Shown: in pieces, positions 7,587 through 15,704 of the stretch
How positions within the stretch are numbered: position 1 is the first letter of the stretch
How the letters are laid out: each line of letters opens with the position of its first letter
Assembly (NCBI RefSeq): GCF_038181555.1
Contig: NZ_JBBWUA010000007.1
Span: 1-64,000, forward strand
DNA length: 64,000 bases
Origin: Desulfitobacterium sp038181555
Lineage (GTDB): Bacteria; Bacillota; Desulfitobacteriia; Desulfitobacteriales; Desulfitobacteriaceae
Direction of reading: 5' to 3'
Program-made: the position numbers and the translations under genes
The notes under the pieces: model-generated
Seen by the model: the letters and a program-made list of their open reading frames with translations, nothing else
Told to the model about the DNA's origin: nothing
Databases searched by the model: none

Positions 7587-7807
7587 CTATTCCAGCTCGC
7601 ATCGTTTCGATCGAGGACTTTTTGGCCAAGGTCGATATGATGGGAAATGAGCGTGTTGTGGGAACCCATTTGGTGCCTGATGCTCAGGTCGGTGATTATG
7701 TCTTAGTCCATGCTGGTTTTGCCATCGAAGTCGTGGACCAACGCTATGCAGAAGAAACGGTCGAATTATTGATAGAGGAAGCGAATGCCCGTGAAGAATT
7801 ACAATAA
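7577..7807 (+). CDS. hypC: Hydrogenase maturation chaperone HypC
   Basis: A 76-residue HypC/HupF protein that binds HypD and carries the Fe(CN)2CO unit to the large-subunit precursor. It begins MCLAIPARI, and the essential Cys2 fixes the start at ATG 7577 rather than an upstream in-frame codon at 7568. The V-D-x-x-G segment and the VGDYVLVHAGFAIEVVD block are family hallmarks. AGAGGTG provides the ribosome site. It overlaps the end of hypF by 10 bases and the start of hypD by 23 bases, which suggests translational coupling. Confidence 0.95.
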   Translation: MCLAIPARIVSIEDFLAKVDMMGNERVVGTHLVPDAQVGDYVLVHAGFAIEVVDQRYAEETVELLIEEANAREELQ

Positions 7808-8888
7808 CCAGCAAGAAATTAAAGAAACTGCCGACCGCTACCTTCAAGAAATCCATGAACTGGCAACAACTCCCTATACGGTCATGGAGGTTTGTGGAAC
7901 CCATACGGTAGCTATTGCCAAAAATGCTTTGCGTGATATCCTACCGACTCAGATTCGTTTGGTTTCTGGGCCGGGGTGTCCCGTCTGTGTAACGGATAGC
8001 AGTGATATTGACCGTTTCTTATATCTAGCTGCTCAACCCAATGTCATTACGGCAACCTTTGGTGACATGATTCGGGTTCCCGGATCGAAGAAAAGCTTGC
8101 AGATGCTGCGCGGTGAGGGTGCGGATATTAGAATTGTCTATTCCACTCTGGATGCCTTAGAGCTTGCTCGCAAAAATCCCACTAAAGAGGTTGTGTTTTT
8201 AGGGGTCGGCTTTGAAACCACGGTTCCGACAGTGGCCGTAAGCATTGAAAGCGCCAAAAACGAAGGGCTAAAGAATTATAGTGTCTTATCCATGCACAAG
8301 CTCGTTCCTCCAGTATTGCGGGCATTGGCCGAGGACCCGGAGACGGAAGTGGATGGGTTTTTGGATCCGGGGCATGTGTGCGCCATAATCGGTACTAAGC
8401 CCCTAGAATTCATGGCTAAAGATTATAATAAACCTGGCGTGGTTACCGGCTTTGAGGGTGTCGATGTCTTGGAAGGGCTAGTGATGCTACTGAGACAAAG
8501 AGCCCAAGGACGTTCGGAAATCGAGATTCAGTATCAGCGCATGGTCAAGCCTGAAGGCAATCCCGTGGCGCAGTCTTTCATCGATAAAGTTTTCGTACCT
8601 GTTGATGCGGCCTTCCGTGGTCTGGGCACTATCGGAAAAGGAGGGTTAGGCATCCGCAAGGGATATGAGGATTGGGATGCCGAGAAAAAGTTTGATCTTC
8701 CTGTATTTGAAACAGTTGAAATCCCCGGCTGCCGCTGTGGGCAAGTTCTCAAGGGACAGATTGCTCCGCCCCAATGTCCGTTATTTGCACGGAAGTGCAT
8801 TCCTTTAGCACCCGTGGGACCCTGTATGGTCTCATCAGAGGGGTCCTGTGCAGCCTATTACCGTTATGCGCAAAGGAGTGAGATGTAA
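7785..8888 (+). CDS. hypD: Hydrogenase maturation protein HypD
   Basis: A 367-residue iron-sulfur protein that, with HypC, is the scaffold on which Fe(CN)2CO is assembled. Visible hallmarks are MEVCGTHT near residue 27, SGPGCPVCVT near 63-72, GFETT near 147, and the C-terminal Cys set of the [4Fe-4S] cluster (GCRCGQVL, CPLFARKC, CMVSSEGSCAAYYRY). The length is normal for the family. It ends directly against the hypE start codon. Confidence 0.96.
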   Translation: MPVKNYNNQQEIKETADRYLQEIHELATTPYTVMEVCGTHTVAIAKNALRDILPTQIRLVSGPGCPVCVTDSSDIDRFLYLAAQPNVITATFGDMIRVPGSKKSLQMLRGEGADIRIVYSTLDALELARKNPTKEVVFLGVGFETTVPTVAVSIESAKNEGLKNYSVLSMHKLVPPVLRALAEDPETEVDGFLDPGHVCAIIGTKPLEFMAKDYNKPGVVTGFEGVDVLEGLVMLLRQRAQGRSEIEIQYQRMVKPEGNPVAQSFIDKVFVPVDAAFRGLGTIGKGGLGIRKGYEDWDAEKKFDLPVFETVEIPGCRCGQVLKGQIAPPQCPLFARKCIPLAPVGPCMVSSEGSCAAYYRYAQRSEM

Positions 8889-9881
8889 ATGGAACGGATT
8901 ATATTGGCTCATGGGAGCGGGGGAAGGTTGAGTCATCAGTTAGTGCAGGAGATTTTTCAAAAGCATCTCAGCAATGCCTACCTCAACCAGATGAATGACG
9001 CCACTTGGCTACCCGGCAGTGAAAATATAGCGATAACCACGGACTCCTTTGTGGTTTCTCCGCTTTTTTTTCGGGGAGGTAATATCGGTAAACTAGCAGT
9101 ATGTGGCACAATCAACGACCTGGCGGTATCAGGAGCTCAACCTCGTTATCTAACTCTTGCCGTGATATTGGAAGAAGGGTTCTTGCTTTCGGATCTCGAA
9201 AGAATAGTGCAAAGCATCGCTACAACTTCCCAAATGGCGGGTGTACCCATTGTCTGCGGCGATACCAAGGTAGTCGAGCGGGGCAGCGCTGATAAAATAT
9301 TTATTAACACGACCGGCATTGGTGCACTCCAAGAGCGCTCAGTCGGACCTCAGTACATAAGGCCGGGAGATTATGTCCTAATTAACGGTACCATTGGCGA
9401 CCATGGGGTGGCTATCCTCGCAGACCGCGAGGGATTGGAATTTGAGACTCCAGTCACCAGTGATTGTGCGCCTTTAAATCATTTGATCGATGAATTTTAT
9501 ATGCCGGGGGTCCACTGCATGCGCGACCCGACTCGGGGCGGAGTAGGCACAACCCTAAACGAACTTGCCCGACAAGGTCAGGTAAGTATGATCCTTGAAG
9601 AAGAAAAGCTCCCCCTCCATCCGGGTGTTGCCGGAGCTTGTGGAATGCTAGGCTTGGAACCTCTATATCTCGCAAATGAAGGAAAGGTTTTGGCCATCGT
9701 TGCCCCCGATGCGGTGGAGGAGGTCTTAACTCGGATGAGGAATCATCCCCTTGGGCGAGACGCAGCCATTATCGGCAGGGTCGAGGCGGCTGATCCGGGA
9801 CTTGTTCTGCTTAAGACTCCTTTAGGAGGGAAACGAATCGTGGGCATGCTTGAGGGAGAACACTTGCCACGGATTTGCTAA
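8889..9881 (+). CDS. hypE: Hydrogenase maturation protein HypE
   Basis: A 330-residue member of the PurM/AIR synthase-like ATPases. HypE dehydrates the thiocarbamate made by HypF on its C-terminal Cys to a thiocyanate, the source of the CN ligands. The protein ends in the diagnostic PRIC tail with the acceptor Cys as the last residue. AHGSGGRLSHQLV at the N terminus and RDPTRGGVGTTLNE near 213-226 are family motifs. The ATG follows the hypD stop with no gap. It is the last hyp gene; hypA, hypB and hydrogenase subunits are not in this window. Confidence 0.96.
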   Translation: MERIILAHGSGGRLSHQLVQEIFQKHLSNAYLNQMNDATWLPGSENIAITTDSFVVSPLFFRGGNIGKLAVCGTINDLAVSGAQPRYLTLAVILEEGFLLSDLERIVQSIATTSQMAGVPIVCGDTKVVERGSADKIFINTTGIGALQERSVGPQYIRPGDYVLINGTIGDHGVAILADREGLEFETPVTSDCAPLNHLIDEFYMPGVHCMRDPTRGGVGTTLNELARQGQVSMILEEEKLPLHPGVAGACGMLGLEPLYLANEGKVLAIVAPDAVEEVLTRMRNHPLGRDAAIIGRVEAADPGLVLLKTPLGGKRIVGMLEGEHLPRIC

Positions 9882-9987
9882 ATATTTATTAAGGTTAAAG
9901 GCACATGATACGAGTGGCACCGGATGATACAATGCTCGATTTGAGTAGATAACACTGACATTGCCACTACGAGGATGGAGGCTAGAG

Positions 9988-10392
9988 ATGAGAGTTGCAG
10001 TTATTGACGGACAAGGCGGGGGAATAGGCAAGCATATCGTCGACCAATTGCGCAAGCGGATGCCTGATTTAGAAATTTTAGCACTTGGTACCAATGCTTT
10101 AGCTACCGGGGCGATGCTCAAAGCCGGCGCTACGGAAGGAGCATCCGGTGAAGCTGCTATTTGTTATAATGCTAATCGCGTCGATATCATTGCCGGGTCC
10201 TTAGCCATTGCTACAGTTCACGGTCTATTAGGCGAGATTACCCCAAACATTGCAGGAGCAATATCCTCAAGCTCAGCGCTTAAACTGCTTATTCCCATCC
10301 AAAGAAACAATATGATTGTTACAGGTACGACCCGCATGCCTTTGCCTCACCATGTAGAGCAATTAGTGGATGAGGTAGAAAAAAGGCTTTAA
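9988..10392 (+). CDS. DUF3842 family protein
   Basis: A 134-residue protein of the DUF3842 family, of unknown function and common in Clostridia. It opens with a Rossmann-like MRVAVIDGQGGGIGKHIV, suggesting a nucleotide-binding fold, and has conserved stretches GTNALATGAMLKAGA, GEAAI and TGTTRMPLPHHVEQLV. The start is placed at ATG 9988 because GGAGG lies 7 bases upstream; the in-frame TTG at 9961 has no ribosome site. It sits 106 bases after hypE and ends at a bidirectional terminator. A link to hydrogenase maturation cannot be shown from sequence. Confidence 0.82.
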   Translation: MRVAVIDGQGGGIGKHIVDQLRKRMPDLEILALGTNALATGAMLKAGATEGASGEAAICYNANRVDIIAGSLAIATVHGLLGEITPNIAGAISSSSALKLLIPIQRNNMIVTGTTRMPLPHHVEQLVDEVEKRL

Positions 10393-10396
10393 AAAG

Positions 10397-10466
10397 AAAG
10401 CAGCCTATTCTGCATATGATCTGTTCGACTTTAAGCAGATTACATATCAGAACGGGCTGCTTTTTA
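10397..10466. terminator. Bidirectional terminator between DUF3842 and nrfA
   Basis: A long interrupted stem (AAAGCAGCC with GGGCTGCTTT at its base, TTCTG...CAGAA further in) has T runs on both strands. It ends the forward DUF3842 unit and the reverse nrfHA unit. Confidence 0.75.
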
Positions 10467-10491
10467 GATTGGTTTAAATCCGTACAGATAT

Positions 10492-11949
10492 TTACGGTTT
10501 GGTTTGTTCCGTTTGCTTTGCTTCATCTTTAGGGGTGGATTCATCGCTTAGTGCTGATTTATCACCCTCTGTCGGCTTCTGGTCGTTATTCTTATTGTCT
10601 TGGAGAGGAGTTGCCCCGCCAGCGGCCTCATTAGCTGTTCCTATACCTGGAGTTTCGCCTGCATTTGGATTAGCTGCACCACTGGCCGCGGTTCCAATGG
10701 CTAGGTTAGCTTGAAGTTGTGCTTGCCGAGCAAAATCGATTCCTTCGCTAAGGACACGAAGAGCTTCATTAGGGCTATGGAAGCCCATGCTGTTTTCAGC
10801 GGCTATGTAATCCCAGCGCCACTGTCCTTTGCGGTGTAGATCACGTGCTTTACTCATGGCATCGGCTTTCGCATTGGGATTCTTATCGGCGGCAACGATA
10901 GCATCCATGGCATCAGCTAGAGCGTTTTCAAGAACGGTCCGTGTCGCAAAGACTTTATCTTGAATGTTAATGACTTGGTTTTTTAAATATTCCTCACTTT
11001 GGCGATGACACGTCTGACAGGATTCAGCTATGGAGTTCAAAGGGCTTTGAAGATGATGGGAGGATATTTTTGAGGTGCCTTCCTTGACATAGGGCATATG
11101 GCAGTCAGCGCAAGCCACCCCGTTTGCGGCATGAACACCGGTAGAGCTTAGCTCATAATCGGGATGCTGAGCTTTTAACATGGGGGCTCCGGTTTCGGCA
11201 TGGTTCCAATCTTTAAACTTGATCTCTTCATAATACTTTTCCGCATCATTAGCGGTGAGCCCATATTTCCAAGGGTAGGTTACTTTTTTATTTTCATCGG
11301 TAAAGTGGTATTCTACATGGCATTGGGCACAGACCATGGTGCGCATTTCTTGGCGGCTGAGCTGTGTAGGATCGATGCCTCGTTCCTTAAGAGCGTTGAG
11401 CAAAGTGACCCTAGTGATGCGTAGATTCATGGTTTCTGGATCATGACAATCGGCACAGGCAATGGGCATAGTGATTTGATCTTTGAGTTGTAGGAAGGGA
11501 GTTGACCAGAAATCATCTCCCATTTTCTCGATTAAGCCTGGGACTTGGGGGCTTTTGCAGTTCCAACAGGAGCTGATGGTTTTTTCATTGACACGCAGTG
11601 TCGTTGTTACATCCTCAAGGGCATAAACATGTCCACGCTCATCATTATAATCTTCGGAAAACCCATAACCGGCAAAGAGCCTCTTCTGGATGGGATATTT
11701 CTCAAGATGGGATTCCGGTAAAGAACCTCCGTATTTAGAGTTGCCGTTAGTCATTTCTTTTTGTTTGTTTTGACTGGCGTATTGATCCGGGTAGACTTTC
11801 CCCCAAGTCTCAGAATCAAGGGCACCTTCGGGGATTGTGGCGGTTGTGCGGGGAGAGGGCGTGATTTCCGAGGCACAGCCAAAAGCTAACACAGTGGATA
11901 TTACCAAAAATAGAGATGCAAGTAAAAAGCTTTTCCAAGATTTACGCAT
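10492..11949 (-). CDS. nrfA: Ammonia-forming cytochrome c nitrite reductase NrfA
   Basis: A 485-residue pentahaem enzyme that reduces nitrite to ammonium with six electrons. The active-site haem motif is CWNCK (about residue 130), followed by four CxxCH sites (CADCH, CAQCH, CADCH, CQTCH). The signal peptide ends in LAFGC, so it appears to be a lipoprotein on the outer face, as expected for a monoderm. Beyond about residue 420 is a low-complexity tail rich in Ala, Gly, Asn, Lys and Glu that the catalytic domain does not need. GGAGG lies 7 bases before the ATG, inside the end of nrfH, with no gap between the genes. Confidence 0.96.
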   Translation of the reverse strand: MRKSWKSFLLASLFLVISTVLAFGCASEITPSPRTTATIPEGALDSETWGKVYPDQYASQNKQKEMTNGNSKYGGSLPESHLEKYPIQKRLFAGYGFSEDYNDERGHVYALEDVTTTLRVNEKTISSCWNCKSPQVPGLIEKMGDDFWSTPFLQLKDQITMPIACADCHDPETMNLRITRVTLLNALKERGIDPTQLSRQEMRTMVCAQCHVEYHFTDENKKVTYPWKYGLTANDAEKYYEEIKFKDWNHAETGAPMLKAQHPDYELSSTGVHAANGVACADCHMPYVKEGTSKISSHHLQSPLNSIAESCQTCHRQSEEYLKNQVINIQDKVFATRTVLENALADAMDAIVAADKNPNAKADAMSKARDLHRKGQWRWDYIAAENSMGFHSPNEALRVLSEGIDFARQAQLQANLAIGTAASGAANPNAGETPGIGTANEAAGGATPLQDNKNNDQKPTEGDKSALSDESTPKDEAKQTEQTKP

Positions 11950-12450
11950 TTATGAGCCTCCATTCGAGCGAAGTGGGGTAGAAATGGTTTGGATACCAAA
12001 GGATTGCGTGCCTTGTCCGTGAGGGGTACTTCGATGACAATCAAAGCATTGAGGCCCGCCACCAATCTGGATTTTATCCACCACTGATTGATGGCAGCGG
12101 AGGCAATTTTTTTGAATCACAGCTTGACTCCATTCTGTGGTATGTAAAACGACCGGTTGATCAAAAGCGTTTTTATAGACATCTTTCATGCCTGAATAGC
12201 CCTTGTACACTAGGGAATAAACGATATTATTCCCATGATAGAGATGACAATCGCCGCACCCGACAAGCTCTTCTCGGTGAGCACTATGGAGTTGAGTTGC
12301 ATAGGCCTCATCCATAATGTGACAGGTCGTACCGCAATAATTCGTGGTAGACGTATATTCGTAAATGTAGGCAATGAAACCGATAAAGATTGCTAGAACC
12401 GGAATACTAATAGCTAGAAGTTTTTTATATTTACGTGGTATGGGTGCCAA
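11950..12450 (-). CDS. nrfH: NrfH quinol dehydrogenase, NapC/NirT family
   Basis: A 166-residue membrane-anchored tetrahaem cytochrome that passes electrons from menaquinol to NrfA. One transmembrane helix (about residues 10-30) precedes the haem domain. Three normal motifs are present (CGDCH, CLRCH, CFDCH); the first motif reads CGTTCHIM, a CX3CH spacing with the family's Met two residues after the His. The start is set at TTG 12450 because AAAGGAGG (12458-12465) is 7 bases upstream; the longer GTG frame from 12480 contains that site. It is directly followed by nrfA. No clear promoter was found upstream. Confidence 0.92.
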   Translation of the reverse strand: MAPIPRKYKKLLAISIPVLAIFIGFIAYIYEYTSTTNYCGTTCHIMDEAYATQLHSAHREELVGCGDCHLYHGNNIVYSLVYKGYSGMKDVYKNAFDQPVVLHTTEWSQAVIQKNCLRCHQSVVDKIQIGGGPQCFDCHRSTPHGQGTQSFGIQTISTPLRSNGGS

Positions 12451-12576
12451 AATCAAACCTCCTTTCAGCTTGCTGTCCACTGTATGGATGAATCAATTTT
12501 CAGATTGAATTAGTTCTTTTGTCGTTGCCTTTGTCTTAGTATGATTTGCACGGAAGCTTTTCATTCGCCGAACAGC

Positions 12577-12606
12577 TTTACAGGCTAAAAATCCCTATGG
12601 TACAAT
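12577..12606 (+). promoter_or_regulatory. Promoter of yebC
   Basis: TTTACA at 12577-12582, an 18-base spacer and TACAAT at 12601-12606, 31 bases before the yebC start. Confidence 0.6.
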
Positions 12607-12637
12607 AAACGATGGACTAAACAAAGGAGGAGTCACT

Positions 12638-13396
12638 GTGTCTGGACATTCTAAGTGGGCGAATATTAAACATAAAAAGGCAAAAGCTGATGCGCAAAAG
12701 GGAAAGGCCTTCACCAAACTGGGTCGGGAACTCATTGTGGCGGCACGGTCAGGCGGAGGAGACCCTAATAATAACTTTCGTTTGAAAATTGCCATTGATA
12801 ATGCTAAGGCAGCTAACATGCCCAATGACAATATTCAAAGAGCTATACAAAAGGGAGCCGGTGGCGGCGAGGGTGAAAACTATGAAGAGTTACGCTACGA
12901 AGGCTATGGCCCAGGTGGAGTAGCGATCATGGTGGATATCATGACCGATAACCGCAATCGGACTGCCGGTGAAGTGCGTCATATCTTTTCCAAGCATGGG
13001 GGAAACCTTGGGGAAACTGGCTGTGTCAATTGGATGTTCGATGAAAAGGGTCAGTTGACGATTCCTAAGGAAGATTTACAGTTTGATGAAGATGAACTCA
13101 TGCTGGTCGCTTTGGAAGCCGGAGCAGAAGACCTACAACAAGACGATGAGAGCTTTATCATTTATACAGCTCCTGATGACTTGGAGAACCTTCGCCAAGC
13201 TTTGCTTGACCAAGGGATTATCATTGAAGAAGCAAAAACAAATCAGGTTCCACAGAACACCATTGAAATTGCCGATGTGGAGCAAGCTAAAAAACTTGTT
13301 CGCATGATGGAGCTTCTGGAAGATCATGATGATTCTCAGGGTGTCTATGCAAACTTTGAATTAGCTGATTCAATTAACGAAGAGGACTTGGATTGA
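12638..13396 (+). CDS. yebC: YebC/PmpR family regulatory protein
   Basis: A 252-residue protein of the YebC/PmpR/TACO1 family, variously described as a DNA-binding regulator or a translation factor that helps ribosomes through proline stretches. The N terminus MSGHSKWANIKHKKAKAD and the AFTKLGRELIVAAR-GG block are diagnostic. A GTG start follows AAAGGAGGAGTCACT. It has its own promoter and terminator and lies just ahead of ruvCAB, the usual neighbourhood of this gene. Confidence 0.95.
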   Translation: MSGHSKWANIKHKKAKADAQKGKAFTKLGRELIVAARSGGGDPNNNFRLKIAIDNAKAANMPNDNIQRAIQKGAGGGEGENYEELRYEGYGPGGVAIMVDIMTDNRNRTAGEVRHIFSKHGGNLGETGCVNWMFDEKGQLTIPKEDLQFDEDELMLVALEAGAEDLQQDDESFIIYTAPDDLENLRQALLDQGIIIEEAKTNQVPQNTIEIADVEQAKKLVRMMELLEDHDDSQGVYANFELADSINEEDLD

Positions 13397-13414
13397 CAAC
13401 ATGCTAAACGTATC

Positions 13415-13450
13415 GAGTTCCGCGCCATTCAGAGCGTGGAACTCTTTTTC
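13415..13450 (+). terminator. Terminator after yebC
   Basis: GAGTTCCGCGC pairs with GCGTGGAACTC around an 8-base loop (one bulge) and is followed by TTTTTC. Confidence 0.75.
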
Positions 13451-13510
13451 GTTGACAAGGAATCTATCGCCGCCCTGTCGAATCTTTAAAGAATAGAAAG
13501 GAAGGCGTTT

Positions 13511-14008
13511 ATGCTAATACTCGGAATTGACCCAGGAACTGCAATTATGGGGTATGGATTGATTGAAAAGAAGGGTAGCCGTTTGCTTTCTGTTGATTAT
13601 GGCTGTTGGCGTACCCCGGCGCATACACCCATGCCGGAGCGGTTGCTTATGCTTTATAATGATATATCAGACTGTATCAAGAGTCGGCAGCCCCACTTTG
13701 TAGCTGTCGAGGAACTCTTTTTTAATCGTAACACCACGACAGCCATCTCCGTCGGACAGGCTAGGGGAGTTATTTTACTCGCAGCTGCCCAAGCTGGGAT
13801 TCCGGTGGCTGAATACACACCCTTACAGGTTAAGCAATCCGTAACCGGTTACGGAAGGGCGGATAAACAACAGATCCAACAGATGGTGAAAGCCTTGCTT
13901 GGGCTAGCAGATATACCGAAACCTGATGATACGGCAGATGCTTTAGCTATCGCTATCTGTCATGCCCATAGTGTGAATTTGCTCAATAGAATGGGGGGAT
14001 CCCTTTGA
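13511..14008 (+). CDS. ruvC: Holliday junction endonuclease RuvC
   Basis: A 165-residue resolvase that nicks Holliday junctions as a dimer in complex with RuvAB. The N terminus LILGIDPGTAIMGYG carries the first catalytic Asp, VEELFFNRN holds the Glu, and the PDDTADALAIAICH segment at the C terminus holds the last acidic pair. GAAAGGAAGG precedes the ATG. Its stop codon overlaps the TTG start of ruvA, giving the classic ruvC-ruvA-ruvB order. Confidence 0.96.
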   Translation: MLILGIDPGTAIMGYGLIEKKGSRLLSVDYGCWRTPAHTPMPERLLMLYNDISDCIKSRQPHFVAVEELFFNRNTTTAISVGQARGVILLAAAQAGIPVAEYTPLQVKQSVTGYGRADKQQIQQMVKALLGLADIPKPDDTADALAIAICHAHSVNLLNRMGGSL

Positions 14009-14616
14009 TTGGAATGCTAAGGGGTAAGGTTTGGGAGATTCAAACCGATAAATTGATTCTGGATGTTCAGGGAGTAGGGTATCTGATCGCTACCCCTTAT
14101 GGATTGTTGACCAAGCTACATCCCGATCAAGAAGTCACTATCTACACCCATGTTATTTTACGTGAGGATGAACTGGCTCTTTATGGCTTTTCTTCAGTCG
14201 CCGAAAAAGAAGTTTTTTTAATGCTGCTGACAGTATCAGGTGTTGGACCCAAGGCAGCTCTATCCATCTTGTCAACCTTAGGTACTGGGCAGACAGAAAG
14301 TGCTATCGCCAGTGAGAACATTACGATCCTGACTAAAGTTCCCGGTATTGGCAAAAAGACAGCACAACGATTGATTCTCGAGCTGAAAGAGAAATTTAAG
14401 GACAGAGTGATTCCAAGCGATGGGGCTGAGTCTTCACCGGCTATGCCCTTGCTAGCTAGCGGTTCGGAAGCAATGGAAACGTTGCTTGCCCTCGGATTTA
14501 GTCAGGAGGAAGCGAAGAAGGCTCTTCAATCCCTTCCTGTTACCGATCAGGGGATGAGCACCGAGGAGCAGGTGCGCTTGGCTCTTCGCTCCCTTGCGGC
14601 AATCAAGCCAGTATAA
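14005..14616 (+). CDS. ruvA: Holliday junction branch migration protein RuvA
   Basis: A 203-residue subunit that binds the four-way junction and loads RuvB. It shows the OB-fold domain starting MIGMLRGKVWEI, two helix-hairpin-helix segments (GVGPKAALSIL near 80, VPGIGKKTAQRLILELK near 110-128) and a C-terminal UBA-like domain (ALGFSQEEAKKAL) that contacts RuvB. The start is TTG, overlapping the ruvC stop, with GGGGGA upstream; this matches the conserved MI-x-x-LRG beginning. Confidence 0.96.
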   Translation: MIGMLRGKVWEIQTDKLILDVQGVGYLIATPYGLLTKLHPDQEVTIYTHVILREDELALYGFSSVAEKEVFLMLLTVSGVGPKAALSILSTLGTGQTESAIASENITILTKVPGIGKKTAQRLILELKEKFKDRVIPSDGAESSPAMPLLASGSEAMETLLALGFSQEEAKKALQSLPVTDQGMSTEEQVRLALRSLAAIKPV

Positions 14617-14631
14617 TCACAGAGGAGAAAA

Positions 14632-15681
14632 ATGACTATGGAAGAACGGATGATAGCACCCCAGCAACTTCCGGGTGATCAGGAAGGTGAAGTCCTCCGA
14701 CCCCACCGGTTGGCGGATTATATAGGGCAGACGAAAGTAAAAGAAAATCTACATATTTTTATTCAGGCGGCTTTAGCCAGAGGCGAGGCACTGGATCATG
14801 TGCTTCTCTATGGCCCTCCCGGTTTGGGGAAAACTACTTTGGCTAATATCATCGCCACGGAGATGGAGGTTAATATCCGAACCACCTCGGGACCGGCAAT
14901 CGAGCGCCCCGGGGACTTGGCGGCTATTTTGACCTCTTTGGAACCGCGAGATGTTCTCTTTATTGACGAGATTCATCGACTCAGCCGGACCACTGAAGAA
15001 ATACTCTATTCCGCCATGGAGGATGGGTGCTTGGATATTATGATTGGCAAAGGCCCCAGTGCCCGTTCCATTCGTTTATCTCTACCACCCTTTACCCTGG
15101 TTGGGGCAACCACCCGGGCCGGACAGTTGGCCTCACCCTTAAGAGATCGCTTTGGGGTCATCAGCCGCCTGGAGTTCTACGAAGTTGAAGATTTAATCAA
15201 GATTATTTCTCGGGCGGCAGGAATATTGAATCTAAACATAACCCTCGAAGGAGCGACGGAAATAGCCAGGAGATCCCGTGGGACACCGCGAATTGCCAAC
15301 CGTCTCTTAAAGCGGGTGCGTGATTATGCTCAAGTTTGGGAAGATGGGCTTGTCAGTGAAGAATTGGCAAGTAAATCACTGGATCGTCTTGAAGTTGATC
15401 CTGCTGGATTGGATCGAATTGACCAGAAGTGCCTTCTTACCATTATTCAGGTGTTTTCCGGCGGACCTGTCGGTTTAGAGACCCTTTCCGCGACCATCGG
15501 TGAAGAATCGGAAACCATCGAGGATGTGGTGGAACCCTACCTGCTTCAACAGGGCTTTTTGCAGAGAACACCTCGTGGCAGAGTGGCAACAGTGCGCGCA
15601 TACCAGCATCTCAATATTCCTTTAACATCTGAGTCAAAGGATAGCTTGCTAGGGGACAGTTTGTTTGAAGATGAGGAATAG
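14632..15681 (+). CDS. ruvB: Holliday junction helicase motor RuvB
   Basis: A 349-residue AAA+ ATPase that drives branch migration. Walker A GPPGLGKTTLA is near residue 62-72, Walker B LFIDEIHRL near 110, sensor 1 GATTRAG near 160, and the arginine-finger region SPLRDRFG near 170; a winged helix closes the protein. A GAGGAG site precedes the ATG; a second ATG two codons later is also possible. It follows ruvA by 15 bases. Confidence 0.96.
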   Translation: MTMEERMIAPQQLPGDQEGEVLRPHRLADYIGQTKVKENLHIFIQAALARGEALDHVLLYGPPGLGKTTLANIIATEMEVNIRTTSGPAIERPGDLAAILTSLEPRDVLFIDEIHRLSRTTEEILYSAMEDGCLDIMIGKGPSARSIRLSLPPFTLVGATTRAGQLASPLRDRFGVISRLEFYEVEDLIKIISRAAGILNLNITLEGATEIARRSRGTPRIANRLLKRVRDYAQVWEDGLVSEELASKSLDRLEVDPAGLDRIDQKCLLTIIQVFSGGPVGLETLSATIGEESETIEDVVEPYLLQQGFLQRTPRGRVATVRAYQHLNIPLTSESKDSLLGDSLFEDEE

Positions 15682-15704
15682 ATAAAACCGCAAAAGGGCA
15701 ATCT

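Noticed and set aside
10499..10714. Forward 71-codon frame opposite the nrfA tail
   Set aside because: Shadow of the low-complexity C-terminal coding sequence of nrfA, with no ribosome site.
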